A stretch of 64,000 nucleotides of DNA from Lotus japonicus (GCF_012489685.1 NC_080042.1:53744066-53808065); one strand, 5' to 3'. Positions 46,801 through 57,597 are shown, counted from the stretch's first letter. Notes: a model not told the origin generated them from the sequence alone. Numbers and translations: made by a program.

Positions 46801-47793
46801 GGCCGAAATGGCACCACCGTGGCTGGTGAAGGGCTGATCCGTTGATGTCCATCCGTTCCGGATTGCATATTGGTTGACTGGGTTAACCTGCATATCATTT
46901 CATGCAACATGCATACTGACATAGTTGATGAGTGTGTTTGATACTTGTTAGTTCTACTTGATGCATGTTAACTGTGATTTACAGTTGTTATATTCTTTGT
47001 GGAAATATGCAACCCTAGGATGTTATCCCTAGCTATAAGCCTAAGTGGCTATTCTCTTATCTATATCTATTGGTGCTATTATTTATGTAATTCTTTGGAG
47101 TTGACCCTCGCGTCTTCTGTGTGTGCTTTAGCGAACAAACGCCCTTTGTCAGATGTCTTTGGCGGGCTGATTCATGATGGTTCATCCTTCGGGAGGAACT
47201 AGGGTTGAGATGCGGGAACTGGAGCGTATCGCGGTAGCGAGAGGAGGACGGATGGTGTACATAGACTAGGTCGTTCTGGATTCAGATTCGGGCGACGATC
47301 ATGCTAGTATGTAGGTTTTAGTGCTGGTGTGAGCTCCTCGAGATGGGATTAGTGTAGGAGTAGAGTCTTAGCTCTGAACATCATTGTTTTCTTTGGGGAC
47401 AGGGTAGTTTCCCACCTATAGCTTTTGTGTGGTTCTTTACGAGAATCACAGAGAGTTGGTTGGACTTAGGAGGTCTTGCTTCAGGCCGATGGGCCAGCTT
47501 ATTCTCAGTTTTGAGGGATGGTGTTGCGGACACTTGACCTTTCTTGTGGATTGTACCTTTTGCCTTCGGGCGTTACACTTTTCTTTCCGTCACTGGAGGT
47601 TTACTCGTGACGAGGTTACTACTACAGCGGGGGCTGTTTATATATTGTATATTAGTTCTGATTATTATTATTGTTGGGTTTTATTTAATTCAGTCTTGTC
47701 TTAGTTATTATCAAAAAAAAAAAATATTCACGTTTTTCCGCATTAAGTTTATTTTGGTTACTAAAGTGACGCCACCGAAATCGGGGTGTTACA
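43883..47793 (+). mobile_element. Plus-strand solo LTR of the chromovirus family (3911 bp)
   Basis: TGTAAGGCCCAAGTTTTTC...CGGGGTGTTACA with duplication TAAAC at 43878-43882 and 47794-47798. It is clearly related to, but more diverged from, the LTRs at 38190 and 49046, lacks most of the embedded ORF, and carries a different minisatellite. No internal region. Confidence 0.9.
46196..46455. repeat. 36-bp minisatellite in the solo LTR, about seven units
   Basis: Recurring CACTGAGGCGTGAGACCTTG followed by TGAAAGCATG-like spacers at about 35-38 bp spacing. It lies at the same LTR position (near GGATCCAAGTGTTGA) as the unrelated 26-bp repeat of the sister LTRs. The overlapping 70-90 codon frames here are repeat by-products. 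Confidence 0.9.
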
Positions 47794-49030
47794 TAAACTC
47801 TTGCTTTAGCCGCAGGACGCTTTCCACGAGCAGTGTTCACGGTTGGCTCCGTCTTGGGTGCTCTGCACTGATCGGCAGTGTGCCCCATTTTGTTACAATT
47901 GTAGCATTTGGGCCTCGTGTCGGGACAAGCATTGGCATAGTGCCCCGGCTCCCCACATCTGAAACAGGTCGTCTCCTTCTTCAAAGTCTGATCTCCGGAA
48001 CCTCCAGCAGCACCCGTCACGGGTCTGTAAGATCCTGAAGTAAATCCTCTTCCAGCAAGACGCTGATATGGCCCCCTGCTCTGAAATTCCTCTCTGCTCT
48101 GAAAATTTTGAGAGCCCGATCTCATCGGCCCTCCAGTTCCAGCCCGGTTCATTCTCCGGTTCTTCATCAGTTCCACTTCCGTGGCTTTCTCAACCAACGA
48201 CTGGAATCGCATGATTCCCAGCGGCCTCACTGAGTCCTCAATATCAGGCCTCAGTCCATTTACAAAGCGCTTGCACATGTAGCGCTCATTCACATGATCA
48301 TGAAAGAATTGAAAATGCTTCGCCAAAGATTCCAGCTTTGAAGCAAATTCCGGTACTGACATACCTCCTTGACGGAGTGTCAGAAATTGTGACTCCCGCT
48401 CATCTCGAGCACTTGTTGGAAAGTATTTCTCCAAGAACGCGGTTCGGAAAGAGTTCCAGTTGATCTCTTCATGGTTGTCTTCCATAATCCCCCTGGTGCC
48501 CCTCCACCAGTAATCAACATCACCCAGCAGCAAGTAAGTTGCCATGCCAACCTTGGCACCCTCAACAGTTTGCAAAACACCGAAAATCTTCTCGACTTCC
48601 TGGATCCAGAGGTCCGCTTTGTCTGGGTCAGTACCACCAGGGAACTTTGGTGGGTTTTGCCTCCTGAAATCATTCAGGCCTTTGTTCTGGTCCAGAGTTA
48701 TTTCCCTCTGGCGCTGATGTTGTTCACGTGCTTCTTCAGCAGCACGCCTCATGGCGTTATCATTCGCCTGTGCGGTAACGGCTTGGGCCATAGTGGCCAT
48801 CATCTCAGCTAGCTGGTTGGTATTCACCATATTCTGTTAAAGGAAGCAAACAGTCAGTACTCATCATAAGATAGCATCTAGCATCACTATACAATATGAG
48901 TAAGCAATAACTTCAATCAATTTTTTTAAGCGAAAAATCGCTTGCAGGCAATCAATTTTCACTCTTTGCAGAGTCACACAACCTAGCACAGAAGACCTAT
49001 TCCCCAACAACTCCCGAAAGACTCGACCGT

Positions 49031-49042
49031 GCTCTGATACCA
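49031..49042 (-). promoter_or_regulatory. Chromovirus primer-binding site (initiator Met tRNA)
   Basis: On the minus strand TGGTATCAGAGC, three bases after the LTR end. This is the standard tRNA-iMet complement used by plant Ty1/copia and chromovirus elements. Confidence 0.92.
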
Positions 49043-49045
49043 CAA

Positions 49046-52000
49046 TGTAACACCCCGATTTCGGTGGCGTCACTTTAGTAACCAAAAGTAAACTTAATGC
49101 GGAAAAACGTGAAATATTTTTTTTTCGATAATAACTAAGACAAGACTGAATTAAATAAAACCCAAAAGCGAAAAGCAATAGAACTAATATACAATATATA
49201 AACAGCCCCCGCTGTAAGTAACAACCTCGTCACGAGTAACCTCCAGTGACGGAAAGAAAAGTGCGACGCCCGTAGGCAATATATACAAACCAAATGAAAA
49301 GGGTGAAGTGCCCGCAACACCATCCCTCAAAACTGAGAATCAGCTGACCCAATGGCCTGAAAATACGACCTCCTAAGTCCAACCAACTCTTTGTGATTCC
49401 CGTAAGGAAACCACACAAAAAGCTATAGGCGGATCTACCCTGTCCCCTAAGTAACAAATGAAGCAAGACTGTCAGAGCTAAAACTCTACTCCTACACTAA
49501 TCCTAACTCGAGGAGCTCATACCAACACTCAAAACTATGTGCTAGCATGATCTTCGTCTGAATCAGAATCCAGAACGACCAAGTCTACCAGCCCTATCCG
49601 TCCTCCCCTCGCAACCACAGTGCGCTCCGATGCTGGACTCACGGGCTTAGGGCCCGAACCCTGATCATCAATGATCGCAACAGAGGGTGCACTAGACCCT
49701 GCCGAAGGCACTCCCACTGGAATCTCCTCTGAGGGATCCTCCTCCTCTGAAGATGACGGTGGCGGCGGTGCTCCTCCGAATCCTGGTCCGCAGTGAACGC
49801 CCGGTGGCAAGTTGAAGCTGATAGAGCATCGCCTCAACACTCCTGACCTCAAGAGTCCTCCACTGTCCACGTGGTCCTCCATGATGCGCCCCGAATACGT
49901 CGCTCGGTGGCTCGCGGGGTCAACCACCCACGACCCGGGGTCGTCCTGATCTATCATCTCTTACCTAATCCCCCCCGAAGGGTGGACCATGGTGAACCAG
50001 TCCGCAATATTCATCTGACAAAAGGCGTTGTCCGCCAAAGCACACACAGAAGACGCGAGGGTCAACTCTAAAGAACTATGTAGATAATAAACCCAATAGG
50101 TACAAATAATAGATAGCCACTTAGGCTTATAGCTAAAGATGTCATCCCTAGGGTTGCATGTTCCACAATAACATAAACACAAAAATAGTAGATAGCATGT
50201 TCCAAATAGGTTTAACAATTACCAATTACACTCAACAACTAAATTAGTATGCATGTTGCGTGATATGTATGCAGGTTAACCCAGTCAACCACATGCATTC
50301 CGGAAAGGGATGGACATCAAACGGATCAGCCCTAACACCAGCCACGGTGGAGCCATTTCGGCCCGCGTGCCTCTTACTCCAACAGGGGTAGTCAGATCAG
50401 CAGTAAACCCGTAGGTCTGCCATTTCGGTCTGCTACAAGAGACGTCTACAAACGCTCTTTCACGGCATTCCGGGTCTTATGACCATTTTGGAAACCGACG
50501 AGGTCCAGAGTACGTCCTGTGTTAATACCTCATTAATGTTGCATGTATGCAAAATGATTAGTCAAACAACGTCTCCGTCCTCACTCGACACGTCGCCACG
50601 TGTTCTAGGGAAGTTAAAGTCTCTAAAAGCTTACCCTAAGGTAAAGTCGATTCTGCGACCAAAAGACACACTTCATAACGACACATAGCTGCTCCAACAG
50701 CACCACAACAAACGCTGCTTCAACAGCACAATAACAAACGCTGCTCCAACAGCACGACAATAAACGCTGCTCCAACAGCACAACAACAAACGCTGCTCCA
50801 ACAGCACAACAACAAACTCAACACTTGGATCCGACGACACTCCTCGTTTTTCCAAAACTATGATTTGACTTCCAATGCCTTCCTTCGAGGTTGTTATCAT
50901 TACTTAAAGATTTTGAGGTTATTTAAGGTCTTATGAATTTTCTTTATAAAATAGATTCCATTTTGTCTTATCGCAAGTCTTATACATTTTCAGGATCTCC
51001 CAATCCCAAGTCGCTTCCAGAGGATGTCTCGATCCACTAAACAAAATTAAGGCCCGAACCTCGTTCGTCCTATCAAACTTTCTCAAAACTCTCAAAATAA
51101 AATCGGCATGACCTGCCCGCTATTCTCACCATTCAGAATCTCAGATTCCAGTACAGAGCATATTTAAATCATCACAATCAACAACATGTCATATATCAAT
51201 AAATCGCATCATAAACACTTAGCACTTAGCATATAAAGCATGCACCACACATCCTAGATTACCCACATAGCACATAGCATGTAAGACAATCTCAAAAACA
51301 TTCAGTAGATGAATCATCTACATTGTCAGCCGAAGCCTCAGAAAACATTTTCCAATCACACACAATTCCAGTGCATAAACAGTAAACAATGTCGAAACAT
51401 CGACCCTAAGAATTAACTAGAGATTCAGTGAGAAGCCCTCACCTGAAATTTCTCCAGAATGATCAACTAGTGCTTCCTCGCTCTCAAAGTGTTGGTCCTC
51501 GGGGAAATCCTCAAAAGCACCTTTACAATAAAATCACAGAATACTTTCAGAATCTATCGGAAACTAAGCTATCGATACTTACTAAGGTTACTCGAAGTAA
51601 TCTATACCCTAAGGTACGATAAACTAGCGCGAAAGACAAGTTTTCGGAAAAGGAAATTTTCCTCCTCCCCCCTAATAGGGCTCGGCCACTTTGTGCAATT
51701 ATGGGGCTCGATTTTTCTTCGATCAAACTTGGTTCCTATGCTTTCATAAGCCGTAACTAAGGGTATTCCGAACTCGGAAAAATTATCGGATCAAAAACTG
51801 TCGCAGGGGTATTTTGGTCATGATTTTTAACTTAGGATTTTTCAAAACTGAAATCCCAAAAATAAAATTTTGCAGGGACGTCACCAACGACATTTATGAC
51901 AACTAATCCTACTAGCACTAAGCTAAGGCGATAGTTTTCAGCCTAAAGGTTGAAGCTTTACACCAAAAACTCCAAAAATGGGTATTTTAGGCTCAAATTG

Positions 52001-53048
52001 ATTCCGGCGGAATTCCGGCGACATAACGGAAAATCTAACCCGGCAGAAGTGATCTTGGGCGCATAAGGAAGAGGTTTAGAATCAGAAATGAAAGATTCAG
52101 GATAGTTTTGCAAAAACCCATAAACTATCCGCTCAGAAAACTCTACAGAAAAGCTAGGAAAAAGCGATCAGAGGTAAGGATTAGCAACTATACCTCGAAG
52201 CCTTGAAGTAGCAACTGATTGATCGACGATAAAGCAAACGATGAAGAAAAACTCTTCTTCCTTCTTCCTTGTTCTTGGCCGCGGTTTTGGGAGAGAAAAT
52301 GGAGGAGAATTTGTGTTTTTCTTCCTTTCTTTGCTATATATAAAGGTTGGAAATTCGCGGGAAAATGAAAGTTTCGCGAATCTGATTTTTCCGACTTCAT
52401 TCTCCATGAATTAATAGATATGTTTTGGCAAAAGAGTTCCAAAACTATAAAGAGGTCTCCTTGTATTTTTGGCAACTAAAGCATAGTCGGTATAAAACTA
52501 TTTTACCCGATAAGTTGCTTTTTGCATCGAATGTCGGAATGGAAAACTTCCTTCGGAAGAAAGATTGAAATCATCAAGAGAAATGGGTGTACGCGTGTGG
52601 AATATTCATTTGAAGCTCCGAATAGAAAAAGTCTTCATTGTCGAGAAATTCTAGGGTTTTGAAATACCAGGGATTCGGTTTCGGCAAACTTCCGATGATT
52701 GGAATCGGACGTTCGTAGATCCTAGAGTTTCGCCTCGAAACGATTGTGATATATGGAAAAAGAGAAGTTCTAACATTTCTCTGAAGATTTTTGGAATTAA
52801 CTGCCATCGTGCCTAAAAGTGAAAATTAGCTATATACTAGGGTTTCTGACCTAGGTTTAAGCGTAAAACGATCGTGCTATAACTTTTATCGACTTCAATA
52901 CGAACCTCAGACTTTTCCTGAACTTTCTCCTTCATACATTTATTTCATTTACTAAACTCTTGTTCAGGTTTCCCTTCGCCATGCATCAAACCTACTGGTG
53001 AATAAGAATTTATTCACTTGGTATAAACTGAAAAACTTGGGCCTTACA
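49046..53048 (-). repeat. Chromovirus 5' LTR (4003 bp)
   Basis: Same termini as 38190-42165 and near-identical throughout; the 27-bp length difference is mostly one extra minisatellite unit. It is flanked downstream by the PBS and upstream by a 3' internal piece of the same element, so it sits in a partial tandem arrangement. Confidence 0.9.
50684..50820. repeat. 26-bp minisatellite in chromovirus LTR, about five units
   Basis: Same unit as at 39832-39945 with one more copy; GCTGCTCCAACAGCACAACA-type repeats before TCAACACTTGGATCC. Confidence 0.85.
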
Positions 53049-53423
53049 TTACTACCCTCCAAAAAGAAAGTTTCGTCCTCGAAACTTAAGGGTTAGTAAA
53101 AAAATTCTGAATATTGTCCCTTGGTCTTTTCCTCTAACTCCCATATAGCACCGTCTGTGTCTTTGTTCCAAATAACTTGCACTAAAGCACTCTGCTTTCC
53201 CTTCGATTGTTTCACTCTTCTAGTCCCAATGCTGACCGACGGCGTCTCAAAAGACATATCGTCCTCTAACTCTCTGTTGTCCGGTTCGACCACTTGAATC
53301 GGTTCTCCGTTGGGAATAATATTTGTTGGCATTCGTGCAATCGCACAACCTTAACCACTTGCTCCTCTGCCCTTGTTCGTCCAAAATACTGATTAGGAAC
53401 TCGGTACAACCTTAACCACTTGC
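53049..53423 (-). pseudogene. Partial duplicated chromovirus 3' end and filler junction
   Basis: 53093-53332 repeats the chromodomain remnant of 42211-42450. The chromovirus sequence stops at about 53407 (GGAACTCGGTAC). It is followed by an 18-bp copy of ACAACCTTAACCACTTGC (53406-53423) that also occurs 61 bp upstream (53345-53362), and then the Tat-like sequence resumes with GACTCGCAATAAAGG. Templated filler of this kind marks illegitimate end joining. Confidence 0.75.
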
Positions 53424-53746
53424 GACTCGCAATAAAGGCTTAAGTATTCATGGCCGGTGGTCAACAATAACCGTTGGAATCTGGAAAGAAGCACTTAAGC
53501 AAGCGTCAGGGTTTTCTGGGAAAACAACTCGCATAATTTGCAGCACGGAGCATCCTTGGCGGGGTATCCATGCCTAGAGTTTGAAACGAGAGCGGCATCG
53601 GCGGAGAAGAAGGACGTAAAGTTGTTCAAAAAAGAAAAAAAAGGAGGGGGGGGGGGGAGGAAAGGAGAAATAGATATAAGATGAAAAAAGAATTTGGAAT
53701 TCTCATTTAAGACAGCAAGGGAACAAATTATCGGTACAGAATTGAC
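53424..53746. other. Resumed Tat-like internal DNA
   Basis: Homologous in inverted orientation to about 30100-30380 of the minus-strand copy (GGCCGGTGGTCAAC; GGAAAGAAGCACTTAAG). It includes a purine tract with a run of G at 53645-53657. Non-coding. Confidence 0.6.
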
Positions 53747-55813
53747 CTATTGCTCTACATCTTCTTCAGTCAGGAAGCGCTCGGGGATGAAGCCTGGGGG
53801 ATCCTCGGTCCCAACCAATCCTGAGGGGGTAACCTTTTTGAACGCCCCATCTGGCGAAGGTCGATCAGTGGGTGGAGGTGTTCAACTTGGGCTTTAGCAA
53901 GGAAAAAGCCACGACCTCGCTCGAAAACGGCATTCGCAGCAGCATCTGATGTCATATTCTCCTCCAAGGCCTTCGTGTCAAGTTGGGCTTGAGTCTTCGC
54001 CGAGGATAAGGCCTCGTTTCTCTTCGCCAGTTCAAGGCGAAGGTTTTCAAGGTCAACCTCCAACAAAGAAAGGGCTTGATCTTTGGAAGCTACCATGTCT
54101 GTCTTCGCGTTAGCATCCAGTTGCACCTTCTGTCGCAACTCCGCCAGGGCTTTTTCCAAATCAGAAATTCTCTTATCTCGGAACTCTAAGCCCACCGCCG
54201 CGCGGCTGGCCTGCTCGGCCCGCTCTTGGGAGAAGGAGATTTCTTTGGCAATCAGTTGAGCATGAAGCGCCTCGCGTTCTTCGGATAGTTTAGCATTAAG
54301 AGCGCGGAGGCGAGCCACTTCTGATCGCAGTCCATCGGCATCCTGGGCGGACCGGTTGTAGCAATGAAAGGCGTGGAGAATTGTCGCCAATGCACCTTCT
54401 GAAACTTTATCTTGGCCATACCGCCTCGCTACCTCATCCATCCTCACCACTTGAGCTGGTGTCATAGTTAGGGGCGGGATGGCGGCGCAACTTGGTGGGA
54501 ACGGTGGAGCACTGGCAGGAGGCGCTGAGCTTTGACCAAGGGACGACGGGGCAACCGTTTAAGAGGAGAAGGGTCCGTCAACTAAATTGCTCTGGGCGTT
54601 CGGCGAAGGAGCCGGGATCACCTTCGAAGGTTCATCAGGTTGGTTCAACTTGGGATTGGAATCTTCCTTACCAGAGGACGATGCAGCAGGTGTGGAGTGC
54701 AGTCTCTTGGGGAAGGGCAAGGGTCTTCCTCGCCAATAGGTTGTTTCCCACTCGCCTGGATCTTCAGTAGGGATGTCTTGTCGCCCTTCAAATTCACCCG
54801 TGGGGGAAACAAGACATTTCTCCTCTTCTTAAAGGAGGCCAGAAACTCCCCGTTGGCGCGACGTAATTGTCCTAAGGCAAGGAGGGCAAGGCTAAGCTGG
54901 CAGGAAATGAAAAACACGAAATAAATAGGGAAGAAGGATTTACCAATCACGCGGGCGCAATCTAAAACCGGAAGTCTGGCCAGGAAATCGATGAGAGTTT
55001 TGTCTTCTGGGGTCAGGGAGTCCCCGAGCGGGTCGATTACTTGGCACACTTCCTGGGTCCAGTAGAGGGGAAAGCGGGCATTGCCATCCCTGTGGGTGAA
55101 AACCTCGGGATACTCGTGGGACACCACGACCCTGAAGAACTTTCGAGCTAAGTCAATAGTAATGGTGGGCCAGAAAGGGTTAAAACGCTGGCGACCCTCT
55201 CTGGCTTCCAGGAAAACCCAGTTGCGCGGTGGCGACGGTGGAGCAGACACGCGATAGAAATAAAAGAAGTGGGAAGGTTCAGGATCTTGCTGAATCGCGT
55301 CGCAAAGGATCTCGAAGCATCGCAGAAAAGCCCAACTATTGGGATGAAGTTGGCTAGGGGCAACATTGATGCTACGGAGCACGGAGCAAATGAAAGGGAA
55401 AATTTGATGCCCAAGCTCGTGAACATATACCCGTACACATAGAAGAAATGGTCAGCACCCACGTAACTGTCTTGAGAACGGATCCAAGGGCGTTCGGAGG
55501 CTGTGCATACACGGTAATACATAAGATTGTCAAGGGGTTTTTCGTGGCAAAACCCGCCCGATTCTGAAGAAATTTCCCAAATGGATGACTTCTTCTCTAT
55601 GCTGGTCCGTTGGTTAGGCATCGTCCCGGCGGGCAAAGCCCTTATAGCGGGGGTTTTCAGCGATTCCCAGGTCTTCGTTCGAAAGCCAATGATTTATTCT
55701 TCTTTGAGGGGAACCCCTCCCGGAGGGGGCGAGACGACGGGAGGAACGCACCGCAGAGGAATGGCGAGAGTAAGTTTGCGCTTAGGATTTTTGGTATGAC
55801 GTTTTGGTGTCAT
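53747..55813 (-). pseudogene. Antisense ORF (aORF), copy 2: putative gypsy-type transposon protein
   Basis: Antisense to the plus-strand Tat-like element. Starts MTPKRHTKNPKRK at 55813. Includes HFFYVYGYMFTSLGI, LHPNSWAFLRCFEIL, RFPLYWTQEVCQVIDP, then a 72-bp GT-AG intron (54943-54872) at the same codon phase as copy 1. Exon 2 has a linker, then a coiled coil (MDEVARRYGQDKVSEG ... TKALEENMTSD) and VFERGRGFFLAKAQVEHLHP, ending at a TAG at 53747-53749. The three stops of copy 1 are absent here, but a frame change near 55390 and further breaks around 54480-54640 and 53790 are present. Function unknown; conserved architecture argues it once encoded protein. Confidence 0.7.
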
Positions 55814-56552
55814 TGTGAAAGGGGTACGAGGGGTGAAGGTTACTTTGGTGTGCGAGGGTTTGCCGGAAAAGGAGGTGATGAGCAGAAAGTCGCAAAAAGC
55901 CAAAGCAATCAACCGTGAAGAAAGTTCGCGTAAGGAGCAGGAAGCAAGAAATCAACACCTTTTTAAGCGGAAAGTGACGTTTGAAAGGAAACGTGTGAAG
56001 AGAGGCTAAGGGACGTTGTTGAAAGACATGGAGGAAGGGTGGGGAATCGTGCCCCATGACGTCAGAAAATGATATGATGGCAGTTGCGGGATTTTGGGAA
56101 ATGGGAAGGATGCATTAAATGAAAAGTTACCACAGTTAAAGCTTATTGGCCCAAATTCGTGACGACAGGCTTCACAAAGATTCGAGGGGACCTTTCAGAG
56201 ATAGCAGTTGGGATTCTTGGGATTTGTTGACCTTAACACTACCTCAGCGTTCAACATGTGTCTAAGTGCTGCGGATCAAAACACGTGCATAGCTACGATG
56301 GGGCGAGCGTGCCCAAAGCTATTGCCACAAGACTACTTGTGGACTCTGTTCGCCCGGAAGGGGGTGACGCCGCAAAAAGTCTGGAATGTACAGATTTTAA
56401 ATACTTTATTCTCTAAGCCATGTTGGCTACTGTTCTTCATTTTATTAAAAACTTTAGGTTCTAGCATTGGTTAGTTTCTTATGGCGCTCGCCTGTTTTTC
56501 TGCTTGAAGACACACTTAGCTCTCATGCTTCGAGCTTGGTGTCTTGTGGACT
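55814..56552. other. Tat-like 3' internal region
   Basis: Sequence between the aORF start and the 3' LTR, homologous to 27213-27957 in inverted orientation (GACACACTTAGCTCTCATGC next to the LTR). On the minus strand it would hold the aORF promoter. No conserved frame. Confidence 0.55.
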
Positions 56553-56876
56553 TGTGGACTGGGCGAGACCCCAGGGTTCCTCACCCAGGAGCACTAACCT
56601 CATACAGGGAGCGCGCCAAGGACTTGGGCCTCTCTCCCCGAGGCCCAATTGGCCCATTTAGATAGATTAAAGGCGCGAAAGCCCAACTCTGCCTCTATAA
56701 ATAGGAGGGGAACACCAATTGTAAATGACTCTTAGCTCATTTGAGAAATATTCAGATTGAAATTCAGCTATTCTCTCTCTCTCTCTAGAAGTTAGAGCTT
56801 CTCTCTCTAAAGCATTCATACCACTTTCCTCACACTTTGGGTACTCTACCCCATTCAATGTTCTCAGGATAGAACA
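56553..56876 (+). repeat. 3' LTR of the plus-strand Tat-like element
   Basis: 324 bp, TGTGGACTGGGCGAGACC...CAGGATAGAACA, with a TATAAATA box near 56696, and followed by the duplication ATCAA. About 20 bp longer than the 5' LTR, partly from CACTTTGGGTACTCTACC sequence. Confidence 0.88.
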
Positions 56877-57027
56877 ATCAACGAACCAAGAATCCAAACA
56901 AAGAATCAGGAACCGAAAATCCATAAGCCGAAAAGAATTTCCTCCGAAAATCGAACTTCACTCAACCAGATCACAATCGACGTAGTCCGAGAATCGAAAT
57001 CTACCGGTTCCCACAGACGACGCCAAA
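56877..57027 (-). other. Leader and primer-binding site of the minus-strand Tat-like element
   Basis: On the minus strand: PBS TGGCGTCGTCTGTGGGAACC (57026-57007), then a leader matching the leader of the plus-strand copy after 34390 (GGTAGATTTCGATTC). It stops at the ATCAA duplication, beyond which the same element continues at 34060. Confidence 0.85.
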
Positions 57028-57349
57028 TGTTCTATCCATGAACATTGAGATGAGGTATAGTACCTAGAGTGTAAGGAACGTGATGTGAGATTCCTAGAGG
57101 GAATGAGAGCGTAACCGCTTTAGAGAGAGAAAGTAACTGAATTTCAATCTTGTTATTTCTCAAATGAGCCAAGAGTGCTTTACAATTGGTATGCATTCCC
57201 TGTTTATAGATGTGGAGTTGGGCTTGGTGCCTCTAACCCTTCCTAATGGGCCGGTTGGGCCTCTGGGAGGAGGCCCAAATCCCTGGTCCGCTCGTCGCCC
57301 TATGCTGGCGCTCCTGGGCGAGGGACCCTGGGGTCTCGTCCAGTCCACA
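57028..57349 (-). repeat. 5' LTR of the minus-strand Tat-like element
   Basis: 322 bp, same length as 26891-27212. Minus strand TGTGGACTGGACGAGACC...GGATAGAACA. The immediate right flank is AATCACGATCG. Confidence 0.88.
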
Positions 57350-57533
57350 AATCACGATCGTTGGATCATATCATGAACGGTCCAGATTAAAACAATCTAA
57401 TGCTCACATGACCACTTAAAAAAGTCATGTGACTTTCTTAATAACTCACATGATTTAATGTTTTAATCTGAACCGTTCATGATTAGATCTAACGGTCATG
57501 ATTTATTCTCATGTTCTCACATAAGAACACATT

Positions 57534-57540
<7 letters not shown>
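57350..57540. repeat. Inverted-repeat (MITE-like) sequence, left end truncated
   Basis: The left half (CATGAACGGTCCAGATTAAAAC) and right half (GTTTTAATCTGAACCGTTCATG) are inverted repeats; flanking AATCACGATCGTTGGATC pairs with GATCTAACGGTCATGATT. The right side extends through TGAGAACA-like sequence that has no partner at the left, so the left tip appears lost at the LTR junction. Confidence 0.65.

Positions 57541-57596
<56 letters not shown>
57541..57596. repeat. TA microsatellite
   Basis: Uninterrupted alternating TA of about 55 bp, next to the inverted repeat above. Confidence 0.98.

Positions 57597-57597
<1 letters not shown>

Larger units (their letters stand above)
43721..48830 (-). 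pseudogene. Chromovirus gag interrupted by a solo LTR
   Basis: Starts MVNTNQLAEMMATMAQAV at 48830. The capsid-like Retrotrans_gag region covers PPKFPGGTDPDKADLWIQEV through FLEKYFP and ESQFLTLRQGGMSVPEF to KRFVNGLRPDIED. Two CCHC knuckles follow (CFRCGEPGHYANAC and CYNCNKMGHTADQC). About 344 codons are open down to 47799. There a plus-strand solo LTR (43883-47793, duplication TAAAC) splits the gene. The frame resumes below 43882 with TMDGERAEGFVRGERK and stops at 43721. Residues added after 47799 in the uninterrupted reading belong to the LTR. gag itself has no other lesion that I can see. Confidence 0.88.
38190..53409 (-). mobile_element. Non-autonomous chromovirus derivative, minus strand, partly tandem
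   Basis: Order on the minus strand: partial 3' internal end (53409-53049, with chromodomain), LTR (53048-49046), PBS, gag (48830 on, interrupted by a solo LTR), about 1.3 kb of pol-less DNA, chromodomain (42450-42211), polypurine-like region, LTR (42165-38190). Protease, reverse transcriptase and integrase core are missing. gag, two CCHC knuckles, the initiator-Met tRNA PBS and a chromodomain place it near the Tekay/Del chromoviruses. The right side is cut at a filler-DNA junction with the Tat-like element instead of a target duplication. Confidence 0.8.
34066..56876 (+). mobile_element. Tat-like gag-protease retrotransposon, plus-strand copy
   Basis: Inserted head-to-head into the gag region of the minus-strand copy, with the 5-bp duplication ATCAA at 34061-34065 and 56877-56881. 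LTRs 34066-34369 and 56553-56876, PBS 34372-34389. Internal order: leader, gag-protease (+), small antisense ORF (-), [chromovirus insertion 38190-53407], antisense aORF (-), 3' LTR. Same plan as the minus-strand copy and likewise no RT or integrase. The 5' LTR begins TGGACTGG where the 3' LTR and the minus-strand copy have TGTGGACTGG, a 2-bp loss. Confidence 0.85.
26891..57349 (-). mobile_element. Tat-like Ty3/gypsy gag-protease retrotransposon, minus-strand copy
   Basis: Two 322-bp LTRs (57028-57349 as 5', 26891-27212 as 3') share private features, such as the phrase GATGAGGTATAGTACC, that are absent from the plus-strand copy. The primer-binding site is at 57008-57027. The internal region is 57007-56877, then, after the inserted plus-strand element, 34060-27213: leader, gag-protease, and two antisense ORFs. 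No reverse transcriptase, RNase H or integrase is readable, and there is no room for them, so the element is non-autonomous (similar in concept to TR-GAG elements). No matching target duplication was found. Confidence 0.8.

Noticed and set aside
46482..46922. 146-codon minus-strand frame in the solo LTR
   Set aside because: Lies wholly in LTR DNA, with no conservation of the frame in the other LTRs that I could see and no domain.
53694..55918. Plus-strand frames over the aORF copy 2 region
   Set aside because: Shadows of the minus-strand aORF, which has matching protein sequence in copy 1.
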